This document shows, one piece after another, positions 11,677-22,627 of a DNA stretch of 64,000 nucleotides. Position numbers and translations under genes: made by a program. The stretch is from contig CAJNOI010000104.1 of assembly GCA_905250115.1 (NCBI GenBank), forward strand, positions 1 to 64,000. Direction: 5' to 3'. This stretch comes from Adineta steineri. Its lineage: Eukaryota > Rotifera > Eurotatoria > Adinetida > Adinetidae. Under the pieces are notes generated by a model. It was not told the DNA's origin. It searched no databases and saw nothing but the letters and a program-made list of their open reading frames with translations. Position 1 is the first letter of the stretch. Every line of letters starts with the position of its first letter.

Positions 11677-13632
11677 ATGAGTAATAATATGAAACGTGCT
11701 CTTGACAATACTGGTAAGTATTATATATTTAATCTTCCTATTTAAAAATTGATTTATTATTTTCTTTGATAGAATTTGAATCATTACCACTGAAACATAT
11801 TCATCGTACGGTAACTTCTTTACTTGATTTACCAAATGAAATGTTACTTTTCATTTATCATTATTTGTCGACAACTGATATTCTTCGTGCATTTTATACA
11901 CCTTCAAATTGTGAATTACGACTTCATCGTTTATCATATGATCATTTCAAATACATCAAACTTGATGGATTAACAAATGATGAATTCGTTTATATATCAA
12001 CACTATTTTCTGATCATGCAAATCCTCTTCGACCACAATCATTAATATTGAGTAATAAACATGTTACTTGTCTAATAAGTTCTTATTTTACTTCCATAAC
12101 TGATAATGTTATTCAATCAATATTTATTCATTTAACAAGTCTAATATTAATTAATTGTTCGACAGAAAATCTTCATTCTCTTAATAAATATATTACACAT
12201 CTAACACAACTAAAATATTTGCATATAACTATTCAAAAACCTGATATGGATATTGGTATATTTAGTGAAGAAATTCTATTGAAATAAAATCCTATACTAT
12301 CGTTCTGTTTAGAAATGAATCATCTTAAAACATGTAACAGGTTGGTAAATGAATTTCTATTCGAAGAAAATCTTGTTTCTATTCATACAATTCATTATGA
12401 AATCTATTATGGACTTTCCTTAACCTATGCATTGAAGCGTCATATAAATCTTCGACATGTTCATCTTGTTCTTGCAACTATTGATGATTTGTATATATTA
12501 TTAAATGGTCTTATTCCAAATGTTCAAATTTTAATTATTGAATTATTTCAAACAAAAATATCTTGTCAGTTAAATATATAGAAGAAATTACTGAAATATT
12601 TTTTTTAGCCACTCATCTTTGTCAAAATCCATCTGCAATATATTCTCATTTAACTCAATTTACATTATTGGAATCATCTACTGAATTTAAGATTGATAAT
12701 ATCAAATCTATTCTTGGTTATATGACAAATTTAGTTGTATTAACTTTAAGTATTCATGATACATATGATCCATTATTTTGTCATGGTCCAATTATGGAAT
12801 CAATGCTAACAGAATATCTTCCATATCTTCGTCAATTTTATTATACAATGACTCACCAAATGACTGATGATTTATTAATCCAAGATTTTCATCGATGGCC
12901 AATGAATGTGATATTTTATGGTATGGAACATTCGAAATGGATACATATTCATTCATTACCATGGCCAGCAAGTAAAAACGATCAACGACGATTACCTATT
13001 ATTAGAATTGGAGCAAAACTACCAGTATCATCAGAAGTCAAAAGATATGAATATACGAGATATGCAGTAATTACAGAGGGACATGACTTTTCTCCATTAA
13101 ATACAGAATTTCGTTATTCTTATAAAATGCTCACTTCTTTATCAATTGATATTAAGTTACCATTACGTATTCATAAATTAATTCTCTCAAGACAATTAGG
13201 TAAGTATCTTTTATTAAATGAGATAATTGTTGATAAAATAATTTTGTAGCTACTTTGACAATGAATTCGATAGTTCAACCGTCAATTGATCATTTAATTG
13301 TTGAAAGTTCTTTAAAAAATGATGAAGAAATGTTAGCACTTGCTCATCAATTTCCCAATGTTAAATATCTCGAATTAAATCTTCCATACAACAAATCTTC
13401 ATTTATGAATTGTTTGAATATTCTTAGTAATCGATATGATATTCATAAAAAGAATAATTGTTTATGGTCAAAATTGATTCATGTTTCAACACAATTATTT
13501 GATACACAAGAAGAGTTCATTTTTAATGACAAGCAATTGTATGATTGGTTTATTCGATATGCAAATTTAAAAGATGATAAAGATATTTTTAAAACGTATG
13601 GTTATCCATCAACTTTATCTATTTGGTATTAA
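11677..13632 (+). CDS. F-box protein, left-arm copy
   Basis: Five exons: 11677-11713, 11773-12255, 12313-12564, 12609-13199, 13250-13632. The introns are 44-59 bp and the spliced frame is exactly 582 codons (581 residues). An F-box lies near residues 24-70 (LLDLPNEMLLFIYHYLSTTD, then LRLHRLSYDHF). The remainder is a run of leucine-rich, LRR-like segments (for example LTHLTQLKYLHIT-type spacing, VKYLELNLP). F-box proteins bind SKP1 and present substrates to SCF ubiquitin ligases; the LRR-like part would choose the substrate. Intron 3 begins GTCAGT here but GTAAGT in the right-arm copy. The two copies differ at about 6 percent of residues over the first 173 amino acids, and both are open throughout. 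Confidence 0.85.
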
Positions 13633-14452
13633 TTATTTTCATATTGAAATAAAATCATCTCAATTTCTATTTGTATTCAATACTTTTCTTTCGCCTATTT
13701 TCAAAATAATCAGATATTTGAATAAAGAATATTAGAAATGACTTTTAGTCTCGAGGATGTGAAGTAGTTACGATATGTCTACTAGCACCCATCTACCATT
13801 TTTACTAGTATATTTTTCTGACGCTAAGGGTGGATGTGGATGTAGGTGGATGCTGGGTGGAAACAGTATCCACATCCATACGCACACCTACACTCTGTTT
13901 CGGAAAACAACTTTTTTGAGTGTTTGGTACATTGATTTTCGGTGATTGCTTCATCAACAGATAGCCTAAAATCGATCCTGTCAGTCTAGACTAATCTAAA
14001 AAGTTTAGGTCAAAATTATGAATTCCTTATTTTGCACACAAACCTAGCTAAGAAAATTTTTTGTATACATTTATTCCACATGGGGTAATAGTATAATTCT
14101 CATTAGACTTGTGGGAGAAATGTAGAAACTCAGTCTTATGAGAAGGATTTTGTAAAAACAAATTTCTAAAAATATTTTATAGATTTTCCGCGTTTTTCAA
14201 ACATGAAAATCTTTAGTTTTTAATGGTCTATCAGTGTAGAGCTTTTCTATGACACTTCAAAGATATCATGTTTTGTTTTTAAAACAATATTCTAAAATAC
14301 TATCTAATAATATTAGTTTAGATATTTTATTAAATTCTGAGGGAATAAATAAATATTGTAGAAGAAAAATATATAAAGAAGTGGTTAGTCAGACATAGTA
14401 TAAGACAGAGAAGATCAGCAATATAAAGTGATGACTAGAAATTTGCATATTA
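13633..14452. other. Spacer with a foldback element, no gene seen
   Basis: Conserved in the right arm (58,709-59,570) but without coding features. It contains the hairpin at 13,827-13,909, in which GGGTGGATGTGGATGTAGG faces ATCCACATCCATACGCACACC. Confidence 0.5.
13827..13909. repeat. Foldback hairpin, GGATGTGG type
   Basis: The two halves are imperfect reverse complements rich in GGATGTGG/CCACATCC. It is also present in the right arm (59,266-59,338), where the loop and pairing differ slightly. It is a variant of the short foldback family seen elsewhere in the window. Confidence 0.5.
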
Positions 14453-14848
14453 TTAAAAATGTGTCATGATAATAGTAGTATCGAGTAAACAGTACTCGCA
14501 TTGATGATAAAAAGAAACAGAAGAATTGTAAGGGGAGCGTAGACATTCAATGCAACATAAACGACTACATGAACTACATTTTAAGAATTGTCTACTATTA
14601 AAATATATCATGTTATTGCACTTATAACAGACGTGATAGCTAACATAATAAGCATTTCGTTGATTTTGAATTAAATGTGAATCATATGAACTATTTATAT
14701 TGCAATGAGGTATACTTCCATAAGAAGTCGATAAAGGAAAACCATTTTGTTGTAGATTAGGATGAATTAGTGCATTCATGAATGTTGTTAAATAATTGAG
14801 GGTTTGATGTGGGTGAATGTGGGGTAAGAGCGAACAGGTCCGAATTGC
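14453..14848 (-). CDS. Cysteine-rich zinc-finger exon, left copy (unsplit)
   Basis: An exon of 132 codons follows an AG acceptor (14,849-14,850) on the minus strand and ends in TAA. Its C-terminal half carries VCYKC, then LKCSSCSRLCCIEC, then HQCEYC. That gives four Cys pairs able to bind two zinc ions, in a treble-clef or RING/FYVE-like arrangement. I cannot assign a named family. No clear upstream exon was found; the decayed transposase segment at 14,882-15,067 lies just before it. In the right arm the same exon is split by a MULE insertion, so this copy shows the empty site (TTTTCCTTT on the minus strand, near 14,730). Confidence 0.5.
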   Translation of the reverse strand, partial: AIRTCSLLPHIHPHQTLNYLTTFMNALIHPNLQQNGFPLSTSYGSIPHCNINSSYDSHLIQNQRNAYYVSYHVCYKCNNMIYFNSRQFLKCSSCSRLCCIECLRSPYNSSVSFYHQCEYCLLDTTIIMTHF

Positions 14849-14878
14849 CTGCAATCACGCCCACACCCACTCTCAAGA
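14797..14878. repeat. Foldback element with GTGTGGGTG tracts
   Basis: TGATGTGGGTGAATGTGGGG faces GCCCACACCCACTCTCAAG. It lies across the acceptor of the zinc-finger exon, so part of the exon's N-terminal coding sequence (residues around PHIHPH) is derived from the element. The right-arm equivalent is about 55,933-56,024. Confidence 0.5.
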
Positions 14879-14881
14879 TGG

Positions 14882-15067
14882 TTAATAGTAGCACATGCAA
14901 TTGAAAGTTATTGTTTGAGATATGGTAATAAAGAATTTTGATTGCTTAATTCGTGAGTTTGCTGTCTTCATCACCCATCTAATTTTCGTTATGTATCTTG
15001 ATTGATCTGCCTTGGCTGCTGTAAACTGATAACAGCCATTAAGAAATGGAGGCAGAGCTACATTCAA
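14882..15067 (-). pseudogene. Decayed DDE-transposase C-terminal segment, left copy
   Basis: The open frame has LNVALPPFLNG, then ADQSRYITKIRWV, then ANSRIKQSKFF. This resembles the last catalytic block of eukaryotic DDE transposases of the ISL2EU/Harbinger-like groups, whose usual pattern is TKIRWVVE..NGRIKQ. The expected catalytic Glu is replaced (WVMK). No other transposase parts are nearby. The right-arm copy (55,743-55,928) has the same replacement. The family assignment is from memory of the motif and is moderately sure. Confidence 0.45.
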
Positions 15068-16256
15068 ATCCGAGTCATTCCATTATACCTAGTAAATCTC
15101 AGAAGCTACTATCAGCATATTATAAGATCAAACTTTTTTCAACCAATTTAATATTTGTTCCGTATTTCTATATAAAATATTATTCATAATTCAGAGGTTT
15201 TTATGTTTCAAATATTATTTGTCATCTACTTATTAAAAGTTGATTATCAATAGACGATAGATTTAAACGTTAAATTGATGATGGTGCGATATAGTCAATA
15301 ACTGCCATTGACAATTAAATATTCGAATAAATTTAATTTATAAAAATCTTTTTCTTTTGAATATATAACATATTTTAATAATAAAAATAGATATGACAGT
15401 GATAAATAAATATAATTTCATTTAAATAATTATCTAAACATAAATTTCTATTAAAGTAATATAATATATATTCAAAATAACTTTATAAAAATTTTCTTTT
15501 ATAAAAAAAACATTGACTAGTAAGAATTAATATTTATTATTATCATTATTAACGATTATATAACATAAGAATTATAACTGATGTATAAGAAAATATTCTC
15601 TTGAAAAACTTTAAAATAATCAATCATGTGCATCTAATTATAGATATTTGTTTATGTTTTGTTTTGTTCCATTCTGTTCTGTTCGTTTTCATTTATGCTT
15701 AATTAAATTTATATTCTTTTTCGTATCATTTTTATCATTGTTTGCGCACTGCAATTATATTACATCAATAATACACATGATTCTGCAAAGGTAAATACAT
15801 TAATATAATGTGAAATATATGTATTGATGTGTAAGTTAAATCAAAACAAAAACATCCATTTCTACACTAACGATGAATTTTTGTTTTTTATTCAAAAGAA
15901 TTTCAGTCATAACATCATCGTATGATTTTTTTTCTGAAAATTAGTAATTTTTGGCTCATATACTCTCTCCTAAAGTTCAACAAAGAGCCAAGTCCTAAAA
16001 GAAGACAAAATTTAACAGATCAATCTGTGTTTTATATGTAACAATAGTTTCTGAATCTGAATAACATAAATCTTAAAAGTATCAAATGACACAACTCTTC
16101 CTTTCTACTAATACCAAAATACTTCCAAAATATTCGTTTTTGTTTATTAACGAATAAATATTTTTGAGAATTCTCCTAATTATTGCACAAAATAATTGCA
16201 CATAAAACGAAACAAAAACATCGTCCAATTACAAGCTTTCGATTATGACTACCTAC
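15068..16256. other. Arm-internal AT-rich sequence, no gene seen
   Basis: Aligned with 54,547-55,740 in the right arm but without a coding frame on either strand. It ends abruptly at the N gap. Confidence 0.5.
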
Positions 16257-16356
16257 NNNNNNNNNNNNNNNNNNNNNNNNNNNNNNNNNNNNNNNNNNNN
16301 NNNNNNNNNNNNNNNNNNNNNNNNNNNNNNNNNNNNNNNNNNNNNNNNNNNNNNNN
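16257..16356. other. Assembly gap of exactly 100 N
   Basis: One hundred Ns, the usual placeholder for a gap of unknown size. The left flank is inverted-repeat arm sequence; the right flank starts inside the second exon of an array gene. The two sides are therefore joined by scaffolding only. Confidence 0.99.
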
Positions 16357-16812
16357 TACAAGAACAACTTTTTGTATTTGGTAATGTTGGTTCAACTTTA
16401 ATAATTCCTTCTTTTATATGAAAAAAGAAAACTAATTAAAATGAAAAGGATATTATTTGATTCATTTTTTACCTAATTGACTAAGTCCAATCGCTTGTTT
16501 GATTTCTTCGAAAATTATCTGAACTTCATCGATTGAACCATTTTCTACATCAAGTAATTTTTGTGCTCGTTCAATTAAATTCTTTTCACGTTCAATATTT
16601 AGTAGTTTCTTTTCAATAATTACTTTAAATGTATCAACAACTGTTTTTAATTCATTTCGAAGACTAACAAGTCGTTCTTTGTTTCGTTGTGTTGCTTGAA
16701 CATGTTCAATTAAATGATTTAAACAAATAAGACTTGAGCAACAATGACATTCATATAGATGTTTTATTTCTTGATCACATGTTAAACTAGCACATAAACC
16801 ATCTGCTGGCAT
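16357..16812 (-). CDS. Array gene 6: B-box-like/coiled-coil protein, truncated by the gap
   Basis: The first exon (16812-16473) encodes the family N-terminus: MPADGLCASLTCDQE, a B-box-like Cys/His finger (Cys7, Cys12, Cys22, Cys25, Cys30, His33, His37), then a charged coiled coil. The second exon starts at 16410 and runs into the gap. The six downstream exons are missing from the assembly. Apart from that the visible part is open and close to its paralogues. Confidence 0.75.
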
Positions 16813-17216
16813 TTCTATAACATCGAAAAATTTCTTTTCGTATATTGTTATTATTTAAAAATGGGTAAACGACTGACCGACGGCTGTATATAAGAAATAG
16901 ATTCATTTTGAATCGGAAGGACGAACATTTCGTCCAGTATACAACGTGACTATGTATTTTTCTCGATTAGTAGTATATTTTATCTTGTCAAAATAGAATA
17001 TTTGATGTTTTATTGTTAAAAGACATAAGATGGAATATAGATTTTTACTATCTTTCATTTATTATTCCTATTAAAAGTTATAAATTAGACTAAGAGAATA
17101 CAGATAATATTGTGATGAAATTTTAAGTATACAAAGATTTAGTACATATGACACAAAATTCTAAAAGAAGGATTATTTGTTATATTCTTAGTTAAAAGAA
17201 GATAACGATAAAAATA
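16813..17216. promoter_or_regulatory. 5' flank of array gene 6
   Basis: It shares with the other array genes a TATATAAG box (minus-strand CTTATATA, near 16,887-16,894) and a conserved block containing AACGTGACTATGTATTTTTC (near 16,943). Confidence 0.5.
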
Positions 17217-18142
17217 CAATGTGATGATCAAAATGTACTCGGAACACTCTCATTTTTATTAGATAACTGTTTTTTTTACAAAAAACTTATTAAATTAAAG
17301 GTTCGAAGTAGTCGCCTTGATTCTTTATGTAGGGTTTCATTCGATCAGTGGGTTTTTGGAAGACCTTTCGAACCTCATCTTGTGATACTGAATGAAACTT
17401 CTTGGTGACATCTTGCTGTAATGATTTTGAGTAAGAGGAACTACTAAGCTGCAGTTTCCAATAACCGAAAAGTCAAAAATCTGACGAAATTACGACAGAA
17501 GAATATGGTGAATGATGCATAACCATTACGCCTTGTGCTTGAAGAAATGTTTTAATGTCATTTGTTTGATGAGGTCTTGCGTTGTCACGATTCAGTTTAA
17601 TACAACGTGAACTTGAATAAATTTTTCAGTCTCAGTTCTCTATGAATAATACCACCAATAGTTTCATATGACAAACCAAGTTCCCAAGCAATACGTCGAA
17701 TGCTAATATAGGAATTTTCTTAAATTAGCATACGTGCGCCATCAATATTTTCATCAGTAACCCCCGTGACTGGTCGATCGGTTCTTAGATTATTTTCCAA
17801 CGAAGTTCGTTCTTGTCTAAAATGCTGTAACCATTCAGCAACTGTGCTATACGACACATATTCATACCTTTAATCTGCACATAATTATTCGTGAATTTCC
17901 TTTGCTGTGAAGCCAAATTGGAATCTTATTAAGATATAGTATCGAATGTGTGTTTTATGAATCGAAAAATACAACATACAGAAAAAATGAGCTTCATATC
18001 TACCTAAAGTGAATAATAGGTATTAATTTTCATAAATCAATAGATGAGACATAGCACGATCAAAATGTCAAACAACAACTTACGTATTGTGTCCAACGAT
18101 AGAAATCGAAAGTCATTTCCAGAGCTTTTTGAACACCCTATG
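17217..18142 (-). mobile_element. Decayed mariner-like transposon
   Basis: The minus strand encodes mariner transposase pieces. An N-terminal part reads SYSTVAEWLQHFRQER, then RPVTGVTDENIDGARML, then the helix-turn-helix IRRIAWELGLSYETIGGI. After an internal deletion comes RDNARPHQTNDIKTFLQAQG, then HHSPYS and SDFWLFGYWK, the C-terminal part of the DDD catalytic core. Stops and frameshifts make it inactive. The ends are imperfect inverted repeats (TCAAAATGTACTCGGAA against TTCAAAAAGCTCTGGAA) flanked by TA. At about 0.93 kb it is shorter than a full mariner of about 1.3 kb. The same element, more deleted, lies at 33,926-34,458. Confidence 0.8.
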
Positions 18143-18418
18143 TAAATTATTATGTTTGGTTTTGGTGTATTATTACAGTTTTCTATATATGAAAATTATT
18201 GATAATTTTTATTGAAAACTGAAAAATTCTTAATAAATCTCAAAGAACAAATTTATTTGAATTTACAAAATTAGTTTTACAAACACAAAAACAAACAGAT
18301 TGAAGTTCAATGTAATAAATACGAATTGACATTATTTACGAAAAAAATTGTTTTCTTAAGAAAGATTTTCACTAAATTAGATTAACACAAATCAAAGCAT
18401 TAGTAGAATTTGTTTATT

Positions 18419-20594
18419 CTAGTCGTCAGATGAATTAAAATTTTTCATTTGAATTTCCTTTGATTGATCAACCAAGGTTCGTGCTACACTATCAGTAACA
18501 TGGTGATAATATTGTAAATGTGAGTTTAATACGTAAGGTGTCATTTCTGAACGTTGGCATGGTGCTCCTTTAATATTTGTTGTGGCATATTGAAATAAAT
18601 GAACCATATTTTTATTAAAGGGACATGGAATTTTGCATAAATGATTAATCACATGTTCATTTTCACTAAAGAGTTTTGTTGTTTTTGGATCTTCATTATT
18701 TGAAATAGCTTTTAGTAAATATCGAGCATAAATTGGCTTTAACTCATGTCTACCTATAAAATGGCCATATAATCCTATTGGACGATTTGTTTTGTTTGTA
18801 CAAAAACGCATTGAATGGTTAGCAACTGTAAGACCAAATGCCCCATCAAATGTTAATGGACACAAACCACGTACGACACTAACTGGCGTTGATTCAACTT
18901 TATTTTGTTCATTATCATCATCACTATCCTAATAAAAAGTAGATACTGATAAAAAAAACAAATAAAAACTATGCACTGATCCCAGTGAGAGATTGGAGAA
19001 GTATTGTCTAGACAAAGAAGAATGTGGTGTCAAATAATCCGAACGTCGTTAGCACTATTAAAAAGTCATTGTAGGCATTGCAACAATTTAACTCAGAAAG
19101 AGCACTTTATTGTTTAGTCAGACACTCTTTACCTTTTCTATAAACATCATTCTTCTAGCATATACTCTAAGTAAATTTTCTTCTACAGACTGGTAGGCGA
19201 AATCAGGAGGTTTTGCTCTTAAATAACTTTATGATAACACTCACAAAATAATATTAATATCTACTCTCTACATTCTATATTATTACATTGATATCTGATA
19301 AATATAGTGATTGTTTTTCGAAGAATCTAATTAACATGCATTATAGCGATATTCTGTTCAGTTCTCAATTAATAGTTCAGATGATTATTGATCGAAGTAG
19401 TCACATACAGCAATTTTAAAATTACACTCCAAGTCGATTATGTACTAAATTCTTCCCGAAGCAGATAGCTGCTTCACACAATAGTATATTTTCCACATGC
19501 GCAACATGATTTTCTGGTAACTCAGTTATAATTGTTTTCTTTATCTAACTATAACTCAATGTATTCAAAATTACCAGATTCTAGCCTCTGAAAACTATAC
19601 TACTTCACTTAAATGAATAAAAGTTTGAGGATGAGTGAGCTAAACAGTTCTTTATGCTACTAATACTTATTTCATTATTTTACTTCGATAGTAGCTGTTG
19701 TTCGACTAAAGAAAATAAAATAAGATAAGACAGTTCAGAATTTTTTCAATCATAAAAAACTTACTCAAGTGAACTACAATCAAAAATGGCACTACTATCA
19801 CACATTGAATATTCATTGTCTAAAATAAATATAATTTATTATTGCATTCCACAATTTCTTAACAATATTCAATATACCTGTTGTAATCACTGATTTATCT
19901 AAAAACATAGTTTAAAAAGTATTTATATAAATTTCAGTCTATTATATTACCTGTTGAATTCAGATGAACAAGAGATCCACTAAGTAAAAGAAAATAAATA
20001 AAAGAATTCGATTAGAAACAAAAATACTTTGATGGTGGTGAAGTTGTTTTCGATAAGAATTCATCTATAAAAAATTTCTGTTTTAAACTTATCTTAAAAA
20101 AAGAATTCTACTTACCATTTTGATTTCGACATTTACACATACAAGAACAAGTTTTTGTATTCTGTAATGCTGGTTCAACTTTAATAATTCCATCTTTCAA
20201 ATGAAAAAACAAACTCATTTAAATAAAAATATTATTATTGTATTCATTTTTTACCTAATTGACTAAATGCAATCGCTTGTTTGATTTCTTCACAAATTAT
20301 CTGTACTTCATCGATTGAACCAGTTTTTGCATCAAGGAATTGTTGTGCTTGTTCAATTAAGCTCTTTTCACGTTCAATATTTAGTAATTTTTCTTCGATA
20401 ATTACTTTAAATGTATCAACAGCTGTTTTTAACTCATTTCGAAGACTAACAAGTCGTTCTTTGTGTCGTTGTGCTGCTTCAACATGTTCACTTAAATGAT
20501 GGAAACATATCAGACTTGAACAACAATGACATTCATATAGATGTTTTATTTCTTTATCACATGTTGAATCAGCACATAAACCATCTGCTGGCAT
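18419..20594 (-). CDS. Array gene 5: B-box-like, coiled coil, tandem C-C-H-H zinc fingers
   Basis: Eight exons: 20594-20255, 20193-20116, 20064-20028, 19979-19951, 19898-19878, 19819-19765, 19705-19684, 18928-18419. The spliced frame is exactly 364 codons (363 residues). Exon 1 has a B-box-like finger (Cys7, Cys12, Cys22, Cys25, Cys30, His33, His37) and a coiled coil to about residue 113. Exon 2 adds a Cys cluster (CSCMCKC). Exons 3-7 are tiny linker exons, Ser/Thr/Asp-rich. Exon 8 has two fingers with matching spacing: Cys217-x19-Cys237-x12-His250-x4-His255, and Cys296-x21-Cys318-x12-His331-x4-His336. The layout recalls TRIM proteins without the RING, but the C-terminal module is not one I can name. 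It is flanked by near-identical genes in the same orientation. Function unknown. Confidence 0.8.
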
Positions 20595-22627
20595 TTCTAA
20601 AACATCAAAAAATTCCTTTCGTATATTATTATTGTTTAGAAATAAACATTTTTCTGACTGATGGATCTATATAAGAAATAGATTCATCCTTATTCGACAG
20701 AACGAACATTTTATCTAGAATACAACGTGACTATGTATTTTTCTCGATTGGTAATCTATTCTATTTTATCGAAACAGAATGTTTTGTGTTTCATTGTTAA
20801 AAGACATAAGATGGAATACGAAATTGTACTATTTTTCATTTACTATTTGTATGAAAAGTTACTGATTAAACTCAGATAATATTTCTGAAATTTGAAGTAG
20901 GCGAAGATTCAGTACATTGTAAAATTCTCTGTGACTGTTACTAAATGTTCATATCGAACATGAAGAGTTTGTGGAGAGAAGGTGAATGGGTATTCAAGCG
21001 GAAAAGAAATAATTCAATATAATGAATATGAATATAAATACATCTAAGTTCGACAAGATGAGAAAACTCAATATTGATGATATTTCTTCACATTTTTGAC
21101 TTTGCTTCGTTTCATTCTGGATCACCAGATGGTCAAGTAATGGAAATGAATGTGAAATTTTGACAAAGAAATTATGTTCAAAAGAATTAAACATGTCTTG
21201 CTTATATAAGTTGCCAATATTAATAAACGTACCATCACGAAATCTATGCGAAATAGGCTGTATATTTTATATATCGGACGCAAGTGAATAGATATGACAT
21301 CGAGTCCATATTGTGTTACGAAACTGATTAGAAATAATACAGTCATCAACATTCAAGTTTAACGAAATTTTTCTAAACAAAACAAAACAAAATATCAAAA
21401 GTAATACTATGATTGTGTCTTTGTTTAATGCATAAAAAACAGATTAAATAACTATACGATTGAAATATTTAACTTATTTCTATCGAACATAGTATTATTA
21501 AGACAAATTAGAGAATACGAATAGTTTTGGTTGGCCTCATAAATAAAATTATTTCTTCGTCTCATTTCAGAGTTTCACTTGATAAACTATTGTTACTTTC
21601 TTCTTTTACTTGTAAAACATTATTTTCGAGAACTTATCTCTGATTATTATTAATTTTATGTAATTTACAAGAACCCAGATTGAAAAAAAGTTATAGTATT
21701 AAATTTTTCATTGTATTATTTTATAATATCGACGCATTATGCATGAGTTCTGACGAAGTAGATCTAACTCAAAGTGGATCAGGTATAAAATCAAGTTTGA
21801 CAATGAATGTTTGTAACTAATTAAGACAATTATCAAAATTGTGGATTTTGATACGTAAATAAGTAATAGTTGACGACACATGTAGTAGAAGGTAAATTGT
21901 TTGATAAGAATTTATTAGAAACGAAATCATTACTATTCACATTCAAATCTAAATAGTTTAAATTTGATAATAAGACAAAAACGATGATAAATATCAATAA
22001 ATAAATTCAGCATTGACGAAGCTTCAAAATTCATAATCAATCGCTATAACCAATTTGGAAATTACATACCTGGAGTTGAGAATAAATGGACACTATTCTA
22101 TTGACATACAAAATAAGATAATTACTTTGATCAGAAGTCTAAGGTTCTTATCAGGTCTGTTAAGAATTATCTCAAGACACAAACTTAGTATGAATAAATC
22201 TTATACTTTAGAAAAATTGATTGTATAAAACTTCCTATTTAACAATATACAATCTAAGGCCAGTAAAAAAAATGATTAAATTCAATTATAAATGTATAAA
22301 AATAAACATTTTGAAATTTATATGAAAATTCTAAAAAAGATAAGAAAATAATAAAATACTACGTTTGTTGTTCATGTATTGTTACACTTTTTTATATAAG
22401 AAAATTATTGATAACTTAAAAATTCTTAATAAATCTCAAAGAACAAATTTATTTGAATTAACAAAATTAGTTTTACAAACACAAAAAACAAACAGATTAA
22501 AGTTCAATGTAATAAACACCAATTGACATTATTTATGAAAAAATTTGTTGTATTTTGAAAGATTTTGATTAAACGAGATCAATATCAATGAAAACAATAT
22601 AAGAATTTGTTCATTTTAGTCATAAGA
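20595..22627. other. Array spacer between genes 5 and 4
   Basis: The first 150 bases repeat the promoter block of the array genes. The remainder is AT-rich, partly alignable with the spacer at 30,640-31,000, and lacks the mariner insertion. The minus-strand frames at 20,994-21,352 are hydrophobic and low in complexity and are not taken as genes. Confidence 0.45.

Larger units (their letters stand above)
8986..16256 (+). repeat. Left arm of a very large inverted repeat
   Basis: This stretch is the reverse complement of 54,547-64,000 at roughly 90-95 percent identity by eye, gene for gene. 8,986-9,000 matches the last bases of the window, and 16,231-16,256 matches 54,547 onward. Homology may continue outward past the window edge. 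The inner end coincides with the N gap. The length difference between the arms is mostly the 2.3-kb MULE in the right arm, plus small indels. Confidence 0.93.

Noticed and set aside
20281..20674. Plus-strand frames over array exon 1 (and similar ones at 24,478, 33,447 and 36,905)
   Set aside because: Antisense shadows of the array genes; the minus strand has the conserved splice sites and zinc motifs.
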